NCBI GenBank assembly: GCA_900491605.1
Contig: UESW01004760.1
Coordinates: 229,420 to 293,419, forward strand
Length of the DNA: 64,000 nt
Source of the DNA: Calamus simplicifolius
Taxonomy: Eukaryota; Streptophyta; Magnoliopsida; Arecales; Arecaceae
Direction: 5' to 3'
The position numbers were made by a program, and so were the translations under genes. Positions 12,133 through 22,946 of the stretch are shown here, one piece after another (the stretch's first letter is position 1; every line of letters begins with the position of its first letter). The notes under the pieces are model-generated. The model searched no databases, was not told where the DNA came from, and saw nothing but the letters and a program-made list of their open reading frames with translations.

Positions 12133-15100
12133 AATACAACTCAATTCAACTCAACTCATCTAAGCCTTTTCCCAACTACATGGGGTTGGCTACATGAATC
12201 TTCTTTCTCTACTCTGTTCTATTCAGAACTAAGTCAACATTTAAATTATAAATAGTTATATATTTTTAATTATTTTTATCCATGTTAATTTAGGTTTACC
12301 TCTACCTTTATCCTCATGCATACCATGGATTATTAAAAGATCACTTTTTCTAACTAGAGCATCTAAAAATCTTCGTTGGAAATGTTCAAACCATCGTAAT
12401 TGATTTTCTTTATTTTATTTTTAATTGGGGCTACTCCTATTATTTCTCTTATATGTTTATTTCTAATTCTATATTTTAAAATTTTTTTACATATCCATCT
12501 TAATATATGCATTTCTGTTACACTTAATTTATTCACATGTTGTTTCAGTATTGCTCAACATTCTGTTTTATATAGCATAGCTGGCTTAATAGCGATTTTA
12601 TAGAATTTTTTTTAAAATTTTAATGGGATACATCGATTATACAATAGTCCTAAAGCATTCCTTCAATTAATCCATTATGCTTTAACTCTATAATTCATAT
12701 CTTTATCTAATTCACCTTCTTGCTGGATAATTAATCCCAAATACCTAAATTTTTTACTCTTTGATATCTCTTGGCTTGCAATCTTCACCATTTCTTCATT
12801 TGTATTTCTAGTTTCACTAAAATTGCATTTCATGTATTTAGTTTTAGTTATATTAATCTTAAAACCTTTAAATTTTAAAAGTCTCTCTCCACATCTCTAG
12901 CTTAGTATTTATTCCATATTTAGTTTCATCAATCAATACTATATCATATGCAAATAACATACACTATGAAATATTATTTTGAATATGTTTGATTAATTCA
13001 TCCATAACTAATAAAACGATACGAACTTAAGGCAGATCCTTGATGTGTAAACCTATAGTAATTGAAAACCTACCATTTTCTCTTATTATTGTTTTAACAA
13101 TAGTTATTGCTCTATCATATATATCTTTTATCAATTTTATATACCTTTTAATAACTCTTTTTTTAAAAAAAATTTATCATATTATTTCTTTAGGTACTCT
13201 ATCATATGTTTGCTCTAAATCAATAAAATTTATATGAAGATAATTTTTTTCTATATCTCTTCATCAATCTTCTTAATAAATAAATAGCTTCTATAGTCAA
13301 TCTTTCAAGCATAAATCCAAATTGATTATTTAACACCAAAGTTTTAACTCTTATTTAATTTTATATTACTCTCTTTCATAATTTTATTGTATGACTCGTC
13401 AGTTTAATCCCTCTATAATTTTTATAATTTTAAATATCTTTTTTATTTTTGTATATGAGTATTAATATACTTTTTCTTCAATCATCCGGTATTCTTTTAG
13501 TTGCTACAATCCTATTAAATAAATTGATTAATCATATAACTTTAATTTTTCTTAAGCATTTCTAAACCTCAATAGAGATCGCATCTAGTCCTAATGCCTT
13601 TGCATTTTTTATTTTACTCAAAGCTCTTTTAATCTCAAGCATGCTAAATTTATGAAAAAATTTATGTTCATTTATTACTTCTACATTATCATATTATGCT
13701 ACACTTAAATTTACTAAACTATTTTTATTTAATAATTTTTTAAAATAATATTTTTATTGTTCTTTTATCTCTTCTTCTTTTACTAAGACGCTTTCATCTT
13801 CATCCTTAATACATTTAATATAATTTAGATTTTATTTTTTTCTCTCTTAGTTTTACTAGTTTATATATAGTCTTTTAACCTTCTTTCATATTTAGTCTAT
13901 TTTATAAATCATTATAGGCTTTAAGTTTGGCATTACTTTTTACTTTTTTAGCTTTTTTTCTTTGCATCTCTATACTTTTTAAGACTTTTTCATCCCTAGC
14001 CTCTTGCCAAGTTTTATAGTTTATCCTTTTAATCTTGATGGCAGCTTAAATTTTTTGTTTCACCATCAAGTTTTCTTTCCTACTAGTCCTACTCCTTTTA
14101 ATTTTCTTAGAACTTCTTTTATTATGTTTTTTATATTTGCTTTTTTTCATATTAAGTTGGGATCACTATCTATATTCATAGTCATTACTCTTACTATTTT
14201 TTCTTTAAATAATTCTAGTTTTTCTTCTTTCAAATGTTACAATTTAATTTTTTGATTAATAATTATACATTTTACTCTACATTTTATTTTTATCCATATG
14301 TCTGCTACCATTATTCTATGTTATGAAGTTAAACTTTCTTCTGAAATAACTTTATCTATTTTTGCATATTATTTTATCTACCTTCTTAGTTAATAAAAAG
14401 TATGTTTGACTTTTATTAGATCCACTTTTAAATGCTATTAAATGTTTATCTCACTTTTTGAAATAAGTGTTTGCTATTGTTAGATCATACGCCACTGCAA
14501 ATCTAATAAGCTCACACATACTTCATTCCTATCTTCAAATCTATTCCTTCATGTACCATTTTATATCCATCCCTCTATTTTTTTATGTGTCCATTAAAAT
14601 CTCTTTTCATATATATCTTTATTCTTATGGTATTTTTATTTTATATTACTTTATTTATTTCTTACACTATTTATGTTAATTATATTATTCTTAATAATAA
14701 GTTTTAGTGATATAATTCAGTCTTTTTTTCTAGTTACCTTAACAATATATTCCTTAAAATTTTTATCTATAATTATTCCTACTCCATTTTTATTTTTATA
14801 TTTTTTAGTGTAATATAATTTATAACCTGTATTCTTTATTTTTTAGATCTTTCACCTATCCATTTAGTTTCTTATAATTATATTATATTTTCTTTTCTCC
14901 TAATCATAGTATCCACTATCTTCATAGCTTTATCGATTAGTGTTTCTATATTCCAAGTTGCTACTCTAAGCTGATTATCATAGGCTAACTTCTTTACCCA
15001 CACTCGTCTGTAGTGTAGAAACCCTTGCTCACTTATCACCGCACTCGGGCATTCGTGCGACATCCATTGCCTATTTTTTGAAACATCCAAAGGCAGATAC

Positions 15101-15249
15101 AATGCGTCTCTTAACGGGGATGTCCTAACCTTTCACATAGATTGATTTAGTAGATTTATTTTTAAAGGATTTGATGGAGTTTACCTAGCTGTCAGCTACC
15201 TAACACAATCCTTCTCCTTTATCGGGCTTGGGACCAACCCTGGCGGAGT
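12133..15249 (-). mobile_element. Full-length RTE-type LINE, antisense to the copia host
   Basis: At 3.1 kb this has the usual size of plant RTE LINEs. The 3' end (low coordinates, reverse strand) has the conserved words CATGTAGCCAACCCCATG and TTGGGAAAAGGCTTAG followed by a TTGAG-type repeated tail, which is typical of plant RTE elements. The 5' end (high coordinates) has the conserved leader GTTGGTCCCAAGCCCGATAA. The endonuclease start reads LRVATWNIETLIDKAM and DTMIRRKENII near 14880-14960. The rest of the endonuclease and RT is decayed by stops and frame changes, so no long ORF remains. A 14-bp target duplication surrounds it exactly. The element is intact in length but dead in coding. Confidence 0.9.
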
Positions 15250-15263
15250 TAATCTCTTGATGT

Positions 15264-15633
15264 GATAAGAAACAAAAAGTTGTTGCTTGATCTAGTATTA
15301 GGGGTAAACATTGGACTCTTCTTGACACTACTTTTGAGCTTTTGTGGCTATGTTGGTTATTACAAGACATGAGAGTTGCACATTCAACTACAATGGTCAT
15401 TTACTATAATAATCAAAGTTGTACACAATGATACTTTTCATGAACACACCAAATATAGCAAGACTGGCCATTATTTTGTGCATCAGCATATTATTCATGA
15501 TATCACTCATCTTGTATCAGTCACCTCCATTGATCAAACTCCTGATCTCTTTACTAAGGCCCATTCATCCAAACACTTCCATGATTTACTTTCCAAACTC
15601 AAACCGACTACTTCTTTACCATCTTGGGTTTAA
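15264..15633 (+). pseudogene. Ty1/copia pol fragment 2 (RNase H C-terminal part)
   Basis: Continuation of the copia RNase H after the LINE. KKQKVVA leads into ELLWLCWLLQDM, then a frame change into HNDTFHEHTKYSKTGHYFV and TPDLFTKAHSSKHFHDLLSK, which are the conserved C-terminal words of copia RNase H. The stop codon (TAA at 15631-15633) falls inside the target duplication of the next inserted element. Confidence 0.9.
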
Positions 15634-15638
15634 GGAAG

Positions 15639-16313
15639 TAGGGGTGCAACTTGGGCTCATGAAACTCGAATTTTCCTCGACCCTAACCCTAACCCTATTT
15701 GTAAAACCTCAACCCTAACCCTATTTTTAAAAATCGAGTTCGGGTTGAGTTTCGGAATGGAATTCGGGTTGATGAGGAAAAAAAAAAAACAAGATGCTTT
15801 TTCCAAAGTAAATAAACACCAAATTATGGATCCCAAAGATGAAAAAATAAAATCCCTTGCTGAATGCATAAGTTGGACTCGGGGCTTTAACATTGTATTA
15901 AAAAAGTCTTATCTGAAACAAAGAAGAGGAGGAGGTGCCATAAACAAAGAAGAGAAGGAGATGGGAAGTAAAATGAAATGTGCGGATGATCCGCCTTTAT
16001 GTTTATCCTTTTTCTTGCCTGCGATCGATGGCCTTGCCCTCCTCACCCTCAAGTTGGCCATCTCATCTCGATTGGCGCCTTTAACGCCCCCAAAAATCTG
16101 GTGCCAATAAGCTACCCCCATTCGGGTAACCCTTGGGTTCGGGTTATCTCGAGTTTGGGTTGTGGTCAATCCTAATCTGGATCAATTGTAAATCGGGCAG
16201 GGTTAAACCCAGATCTTTCGAGTTTGGGTTGGGCAAACATGAGTTTAAACACTGCTGTAAATCGGGTTCGGCGGGCTAGGTTCGGGTTGAACCCAACCCA
16301 AGTTGCACCCCTA
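15639..16313. mobile_element. Non-autonomous hAT-type element, 675 bp
   Basis: The ends are TAGGGGTGCAACTTGGG and its near-exact inverse CCCAAGTTGCACCCCTA, at least 16 bp. The 8-bp word TAAGGAAG occurs directly outside both ends (15631-15638 and 16314-16321), as expected of hAT insertion. The outer 100 bases on each side are rich in AACCC/GGGTT words, which include short telomere-like CCCTAA runs near 15680-15725. The centre (about 15780-16090) is different in composition and open over 121 codons, so it may be a captured fragment. No transposase is visible. Confidence 0.88.
15745..16110 (+). other. Open frame of 121 codons inside the hAT-type element, function unknown
   Basis: The frame spans the central, non-repetitive part of the element. 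It includes a basic stretch MRKKKKQ, the segment KKSYLKQRRGGG and an aliphatic stretch LALLTLKLAISSRLAPL near the end. I recognise no family. Because its composition differs from the GGGTT-rich flanks, host sequence captured by the transposon is plausible. Equally, it may be a chance frame. Confidence 0.3.
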
Positions 16314-16323
16314 TAAGGAAGGA

Positions 16324-16505
16324 TGTTATTAGATATACAATATGTCTAACCATGCATAATTATAGGACATGATATTAGTCTTGATTATCGGGTATGATTA
16401 TATGGAAATATAATATGGTCGGCCATGTATAACTGTAGAACATAATTTGATGCTTAATTTTATGACATGATTGTAGACAAAATATACACTTACCATATAT
16501 AGATA
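16324..16505 (+). repeat. Right LTR of the copia element, first part
   Basis: It begins TGTTATTAGATATAC and runs to the 6-bp word TAGATA, where the Tat-type element is inserted. It carries a partial internal duplication compared with the left LTR. The remainder is at 20236-20315. Confidence 0.75.
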
Positions 16506-16899
16506 TTGATGATGGTAAAATTTTCAAGCGAATAAGATGATGATACATGGCAAGAAGAATGAATATTTTAATGATCCTTTTATAATGAAGACCCAGGTAC
16601 AATTTTTAAGAGAAAACAAGAATTGTTTAGATCTACAAACCAACCTAAACCACTTTACTTTTTACCAAACAAGCTCAATTGATTAATTGCTAATACAGCT
16701 CATTTAACCTACCAAGATTATCTAGAAAATCACCGACCTAATCACTTGTAAAATTTTGAACCATGTAAACGATAATTAGTCGAGTATTAAAATAACATAA
16801 TACTTGTGAAAAAGAAAATGAGCTAAATAACTTAAATTTCATTCAATAAGTAGTCTGAATACAAAAGATACGACCTTAGAGGCCAAGGAGAATAAAACA

Positions 16900-19110
16900 A
16901 AAAGAACAGGAAAAGCTCGAGGAAGACTCAAAATGGAAGGTTGAACCTAAATTAATCTTGAACCTTCGAGGATTCTACATCAGTAGTTGTCACTTCTTCA
17001 GGAGAACCTTTGCCCTTAGCTAGGCCTTCTTATTCCTTTTCCTCTCCTTCTTTCTTGGACTCCTCTCCTCCGCTAAGAGCTAAGTCAATTCTTAAAACAT
17101 CTATCTTAGGATGCTAGAGAACTTTTGATAGAAGAGTTCAAAACAAACATTGAAGTTCTTTCGAGCATTGGAAATCTTCTCATCCTTGCACCCCTTGGAG
17201 ACCTTGCATTTTTCAATGATATCTTCTTTCATACTGCTTGGCCTTCTCAAACTCTTCGCCATATTATTCTTTTCTTCTTTTGTCTTTTTCTTCTCTCCCT
17301 CTACTTTTCTTCTTTCCTTAGCCCTTTAGTATTTTCCTCTCTAAATTTAGCTTAGATTTGGCAGTTAACTCTACTGACTTCTTTAATTGGGTTGAGAGGT
17401 ATTCCTTATCTTCCTTAAATATTCTCTTCTCGGCCAAAAGGGAAGAATTGAGCTTTGCTCGATTTTCCTTTACCTCTAATAATTTAAGGAGAGGTTGTTC
17501 ACCATCATAATTTGGTTAGGAGCTCCCCTTCTTTAACATCCACCCTCACCTTAAGTTCTTCCATAGTTGTTTTGATGTGGATGTTTTCCTATATCAATTA
17601 TCATTTCACTCAAATGTGGTAGTTCTGCAAAGGAAAAAACATCCAAAGAAGTTAAAAAAGAAGCAAAACATTAAATAGCAGAGGAAACTAAAAAGTTAAG
17701 CTAATAGACTTGGAACAAAAAAAAAAACCTTACCTTGGCCAAATTCTTACATGAGCTAAATAAGAGGTCTTCATCACTTCAACCTCTAAAATGGCTTTGA
17801 TCCTTTGCTAGGGGTATTTCTTCCATGATCTTCCTTGCTATTGTTCCGAAAAAGGCAGTCATTTATTTGAATGTCCCAAGATAGTGCATAAAGGCCTAAG
17901 ACCAAGGAATTACTCAGACTAGAATGAGCTACCATTAAGGAATGCTTCTTTTCCACCTCAACTTCCATTGGAACAAATTTGTTTGGAGTTGTAGAGGGAG
18001 CCACGACTACGATAGCCTTTGAATCCTCGAGCTTCAGGATAGTAGTGGAATCGATCACTTTCGAAGCTTCTAATGCCATAGAAGCCAAGGAATATATTGT
18101 TTCCCTTCTTTTGCTCATCCATTCAATTTTCTTTGCCACTGCTCTCTTCTTTAGGTTAAGCAAAATGGTTCCTTCAATTAAAGCAGGGACTACATAACCA
18201 CTTGATTCCTTGGTAGGAAGTTACTCTTTCCACAGCATTGGCATCTTCAGTCAAGACAGTTTTCTCAATCTTCTTCCTCTGAGATGACCTCTTCATCTTT
18301 AAGGTCTCTTTCCTCAGCTTCTCCTGGTTCAATGTCTCTACAAAAAAAAAAGGAATAAAAATTTCATCATCATTGAAAAAGTAAGTTAAAATTAAAAATT
18401 TAAGTTTTTTAGGTCAAATTCTGAATTCACTCAAAGAAACTGGGCTTAGTTTAGCTTAGACTAGTGCTTCCTCTGAAAGAATCACCTCCATCTTTAGAGC
18501 ATTATTTTTTATAACATTTATAGCCTCTACCTCAATAGGAGATAACAACGGTGCCCTATTTGCCTTAGTATTAGTTATTTGTTAGCCCACCCTAAAGGGC
18601 TCTTTCCTACCTTCCTAGGTTACAAAGAAGAAATGGTTCTTTCATCCTTAGATAGACGTAGGGTTGCCCTTAAATATGCTCTACCTATGTCGAACATAGA
18701 AATACCAGTACCCTACCTCTAAAAGATGTTCTTTAAAGTAAAAAAAATTCCTAAACAAAGTGATAAAAAGGAACTCCTACAAAGAAAATCCTAGATAAAA
18801 AGCCAACCCCAACAACCTCCATCACTTAGGAAGGAGTTGAGCCGATGCTACATTAAAAGAGCCAAGCAATCTTCCTATAGTAGGACATATAGGTAGTCTC
18901 AAACTAGTCTTCAAAGCATCCTTGTATGAGGACATAAGGTGCTTCTCAGTGAAATTAGAAGCTTAATTTGATTTCTTTAGAGCAGTAAGAGTAAACTTCT
19001 CAGGAGCACAGTATTCATTGAATGTGAACCATATCTCCATCAATAAAGATAGGTTCCTTATTAGCTTTAAGCACATAAGTGCCATGAGCCGATGAAGAAG
19101 AGATTATAAT
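16900..19110 (-). pseudogene. Antisense ORF remnant, Transposase_28 (putative gypsy-type transposon) family
   Basis: On the minus strand, from about 19020 down to 18600, the translation reads YKDALKTSLRLPICPTIG, RLLGSF, then AQLLPK, LFRNFFYFKEH, YWYFYVRH, IFKGNPTSI and KNHFFFVT. This is the conserved core of the Transposase_28 family found in plant Tat-type elements. Stops interrupt it several times. An open stretch at 18163-17786 (125 codons) and charged, repetitive frames below 17700 correspond to the C-terminal charged/coiled part. The gene faces away from the nearer 3' LTR, as in the complete element. Its role in the retroelement cycle is unknown. Confidence 0.8.
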
Positions 19111-19640
19111 CATTAGCGCCTCATTTTATGTTTGATCCAGAATCTTCTAAAGAGTTTATAAGTACAAGGATAATAAAGGAAAGAAAAAATACATAAATAA
19201 ACCAGAAAGGCTGAAAAGCTAAGGAAATCCATAAGATTAAAGAGCCAAAGAAGCTGATAAAGATTAAAGAGTTGAGGAAGTTCACAGAGGCAAGAAAGGC
19301 AAGGAAGGCCAAAAATGATTAAAAAGTTGATGAAGTTTAAAAAAGGGTTGAAAAGCCAAAGAAATACTCTAAGAATATAAAAAGAGACCAAAGAAGCCTA
19401 GGATAACTATAAGCAATAATGAAATAAATAGAAAACATCTGATAGGAAACATATAACAGAAAACCTATTTAACTCATTAGTGGTTAGATAAGAAAGAACC
19501 TTTAAGTCAATAAAATTAAGTCTCTCGAAAGAGCTGCATATGAGAAGTAAGAAGATAATAGATTAAAACTCTTTATATTGATTACTTTTGAGAATTGAAC
19601 TTAAAGTTAAAGTTCAAATCCCCAAAAGCAAGCGGGCAAA

Positions 19641-20229
19641 TGATGATGGTAAAATTAACAAATGAATAGGATAATGACACATGACAAGAAGAATGAATAT
19701 TTTAATAATGCTTAATGATGAAAACATATGATGAAAACAAATGTAAAGCCTTGATCAATGAACAGTTACATAATTGACTAAAACAAAATCATAAAGATTA
19801 TATTATAACTAACTTATAACTAAATCCATTCCATATCTACTTAACTCACACAAAATCTATAGAGAAATCAAGGACCATTTATTTCTGAGGAGGCCCCATG
19901 CATAGTTAACATAATTAACTCATGTCTGATACTTATAAATATAGATCTTAAGGGCTTAAACAAGTCCCAAATAACCCTTCATTCACTTTCTTTCTCTTTG
20001 GAATTTTCTACAGTTTCATACCATTTTTTTTTTATTTTGAAAGTATTAACTTGATCATCGAAGGGTCCTTTCCAAAGACGACTCTCATCGGTCCCTTTCA
20101 CAATAACCAGTGGTTGCATGCTTTTCTTGGAGCTGAGTAATAATCAAATTATTGACGTTGGGTATGTGTCCATCCGATTTCCTTCTACAAATCTTATTAG
20201 TTGGTGTTAGATTCATAAAAAAGCATCAA
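19641..20229 (+). repeat. 3' LTR of the Tat-type derivative
   Basis: About 589 bases from TGATGATGGTAAAATT to GCATCAA. It contains a T-rich tract near 20025-20035 and the word ATAAATATAG near 19934, a possible TATA element. Only its first 85 bases match the left end of the element, so the 5' LTR is truncated or rearranged. Confidence 0.65.
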
Positions 20230-20235
20230 TAGATA

Positions 20236-20315
20236 CCTATACCTATAACTTGTACATGATCAATTGTGTGAAAATATAATAAAATACATATTCCTTCTCT
20301 CTCTTTAGTTCTAAC
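20236..20315 (+). repeat. Right LTR of the copia element, second part
   Basis: The LTR resumes with CCTATACCTATAACTTGTAC, matching CTTATAACCTATATAATA in the left LTR, and ends at TAGTTCTAAC before the outer duplication GATGA. Confidence 0.75.
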
Positions 20316-20320
20316 GATGA

Positions 20321-20837
20321 TGCATGGTAACGGTAGATTTTGAGTACAAAACACCTGGCTGCACCACAACCAACGGAGGCTCTATGGATATGGGTTCTAG
20401 AACGTATAATCTTCCTCCCATTCTTACAGCATGCACTTTGGCATGAGATTAATAAGGCAAAAGGCTGTGGGATATGATTAGAAGAGGTTTGTGGAATGAG
20501 TATAAGATTATGGATTTTCCTCTGGTAGACAGGGAGGAAACAGCTCGGCCAATAGCTCAGAGAGATCATTAATGCGGGGAAAAATGAGAAAAGCCTGAGT
20601 CGTCGTCTCTTGCTTTCCATCAAAACCCCGTCATTTGACCTCTCCGAGCAGGCATCCATAACATCAGTATATCAGCAGCTCTCTTGGCAAAACATTCATG
20701 AACCAACCCTCTTCTAACCTCTTCCACACGCAAGTGCACGGGTCGGTTCTTTTTTGAGACAGCCGAGTCACCGTCGCCCAAATATTAATTGTCTACTGTT
20801 CCTCTTCTTTTACCTTTATATGTTCTGCTGGCGCCTC
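20321..20837. other. Intergenic, no supported gene
   Basis: A minus-strand frame of 138 codons (20659-20243) begins here but its last third runs into the copia LTR, so as a whole it is not a gene. Its first part, MDACSERSNDGVLMES, matches nothing I recognise. The region has more balanced base composition than its surroundings, so a non-coding exon or promoter of a host gene cannot be excluded. Confidence 0.35.
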
Positions 20838-20845
20838 ATCAATAC

Positions 20846-21340
20846 CATGGTTTTAAAAGAATCGATCAGATCAAACTAGTTCAATCAAAAATTAATCATT
20901 AATCCAGTCCAATATTATTATTAAAATTAACTTTTATATAATTTAATAAAAATAAAAAAACTTAATCGGCCAATTATGTTATGAAGAACCAATTTAATCC
21001 TGATTTTTAAACTTTTAATTTTGATAAATAAAATTAAAGTTAATTTTTTTTTTAAGCTTTTAATTTCTCACTTTAGTTTGCACCTAGAAAGAATTCATCA
21101 ATAGTTTTAAAGATATTTTTTTATAATTTTAATATTATATAATTTTTTTGAATATGTATATAAGTTTTAAAGATATTTTTTATAGTTTAATATTTATTTT
21201 TTATTATTTTTATATTATTAAATTAAAAATTAATTATGATATCATTCTGTTCGATCGAACTAGTTTATCCGATCGAACCGATTAACCTACAACCAAAATA
21301 TCAAGCCGGTTTATTATCTGCTCCAATTTTTAAAACATTG
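20846..21340. mobile_element. hAT-type MITE, 495 bp
   Basis: The ends are CATGGTTTTAAAAG and, inverted, CAATGTTTTAAAAA. The 8-bp word ATCAATAC lies directly outside both (20838-20845 and 21341-21348). The interior is AT-rich and partly self-complementary: ATCAAACTAGTTCAATC on the left and GATCGAACTAGTTTATC on the right. No coding. The exact 8-bp duplication is strong support. Confidence 0.88.
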
Positions 21341-21348
21341 ATCAATAC

Positions 21349-22946
21349 AACTCCTAGTTGCGTAACCATTTTGTATCCGTGGCAAGATTATCTAGCAAAT
21401 TGGCCCTGTTTGGTTTGTGGTCCATAAAATTATTTTTGAAAACATGAATTGTTTCTAAAAATCTGAGTTGTATTCTGGTTGGTATTTTTGAAAACTATTT
21501 TTCCGAAGAAAGGTAACGATGAATCACGTGGAGAAAGATCATGGAAAGAAGTATGGAAGAAGGTGAATCCATGAGTTTTGGATGTTTTGAGGAATGAAGG
21601 ATAAAATTTAAAAAATCGTATAACGTGAATTTAAAGAAAACGTCACTCCGACGTATTCAGATTCATTTAGATTTTTAGAATCATTTTGAAAAAGTATTTT
21701 CAAAAACGATTCGGTCAAATATATTTTTCATGTTATAGATTGAAATTTTTATTTTTAAAAATAAAAAATCCAACCCAAATCTACGGTTGTGTGGATGAGA
21801 TGAGTCTGATCAATTTAGAAATATTTTTGGAGCTATTTCTAATTAAAATCAAAACCAAGTCTGATCAATTTAGAAATATTTTTGGAGCTATTTCTAATTA
21901 AAATCAAAACCAAAACTGAACGTCTGTTCCAGTAGTAAATCATGTCAAACCAGATAAAAAAAAAAAAATTTATTTTTTGGTTCCATTATTGGTTTGCTTA
22001 TACATACTTTACATGACTATACGATCCAGAACCATAGCAAATTTAATGTATAGTTAAATATAAGTCCGGTTATTCATAATGAAAAAATAAAAATATCATA
22101 TAGTCCAGTTATTCATGCATACGCTTTAATTTTAATTATAGTATAAATGATAGATGTTATAATATATATACCTATGGATCGATTTAATTTATTAAATTTT
22201 AAAAATTTTAAATCAAAGCTAAACCGACTTTTCAGACTTTAAAATTTTTAAATGAAAATCAAGTTGAGAAAAAAAAAATTAGGTCCAAACCAAACTAAAA
22301 TCACGGCACAATTCGGAAAGGACAAATAAAGCAGTAACTACTACACTTGTTTAATCTCTTGTTTATAACTGCTGTGCTGCTTAAATTAGATGCCGATCAT
22401 TCAGGTCCAACGGTCGTGTTGATAGTAGCTAAGTGCAATTGGAGGAAGAGCATGCCGTGTTGTGATTGGAAACTCCTTTTTCTTTGCGGGTGGTGATGTG
22501 AATGCTTAGCTAACAAAGTGAGGAAGAAAAAGGAGAGGAAATTAAATAGCAAACTTTTTAGTTAAGTTTATTAGCAAGATGAAACTTCACAACAAGAAAT
22601 GGCATCAACGGTTCCACAATAAGCTTTCACAAACAGCAAATTGAGACAGGGTTTCATTGTTAATCCGAAAGCATCTTTTCATCTGCATCACCTAGTAGAG
22701 ATATAGCAGACGAGAAGCACATCTTGTAACCTGTAAGTTCTGATAATAATAGTATAGCAGAAGGAAAAGGATATGGAACAATAAACTATTTAACTGTTTG
22801 CAGTTGTTTTTATGGATCTTAATTCTTCAAGCAGTGCAAAGAAAATGATGGATTAATTCAAGTCACCATTCAATAAACATCCACTAGAATAACTAAGGTC
22901 ACCATTCATTGAACATATGGGAATCTTCATTGTGGTACCTATTAAG
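21349..22946. other. Intergenic, AT-rich, no supported gene
   Basis: Contains a 55-bp tandem duplication (21804-21913) and words such as CCCTGTTTGGTTTGTGG at 21405 that look like the end of another small DNA transposon, without a partner end I can fix. The part from 22340 to 22900 has normal composition and no convincing exon. Small frames here have no family match. Confidence 0.4.
21804..21913. repeat. Perfect 55-bp tandem duplication
   Basis: The unit starting GTCTGATCAATTTAG and ending AAATCAAAACCAA occurs twice head to tail with no differences that I can see. Perfect identity in non-coding, AT-rich DNA implies a recent event or an assembly effect. Confidence 0.95.

Larger units (their letters stand above)
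16506..20229 (+). mobile_element. Non-autonomous Tat-type gypsy derivative (LARD-like), 3.7 kb
   Basis: The element starts TTGATGATGGTAAAATT and ends GCATCAA, with TAGATA directly outside both ends (16500-16505 and 20230-20235). A terminal repeat begins at 19641 with the same TGATGATGGTAAAATT and shares about 85 bases with the left end, after which the left copy diverges or is deleted. A purine-rich tract, AAAAGCAAGCGGGCAAA, lies just before 19641 and fits a polypurine tract, so the element reads in the plus direction. No gag, RT or integrase is present. The only coding trace is an antisense Transposase_28-type ORF, placed as in the intact Tat element at 44074-54984. Confidence 0.8.
10038..20315 (+). 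mobile_element. Old Ty1/copia element with three nested insertions
   Basis: Short LTRs are seen at 10038-10237 and, split, at 16324-16505 plus 20236-20315. Both share ACCATGCATAATTA, GGACATGATAT, ACATGATTGTAG and TCTCTCTTT-AGTTCTAAC. The word GATGA flanks the whole at 10033-10037 and 20316-20320, fitting a 5-bp target duplication. The inner region reads gag-less integrase C-terminus, RT and RNase H in the plus direction, with many stops. Removing the LINE (12133-15249), the hAT-type element (15639-16313) and the Tat-type element (16506-20229), each with its own duplication, leaves a compact element of about 2.7 kb. The left LTR has lost the usual starting TG. Confidence 0.8.

Noticed and set aside
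12400..14679. Several Phe/Ile/Leu-rich plus-strand frames that look like membrane proteins
   Set aside because: They are the antisense of the decayed RTE LINE; the hydrophobic look comes from T-rich sequence.
15680..15730. Telomere-like CCCTAA repeats
   Set aside because: Only two or three units, mirrored by GGGTT words at the other end of a 675-bp hAT-type element with an 8-bp duplication; part of the transposon, not an internal telomere.
20243..20659. 138-codon minus-strand frame
   Set aside because: Its C-terminal third is copia LTR sequence, and the rest has no recognisable domain.
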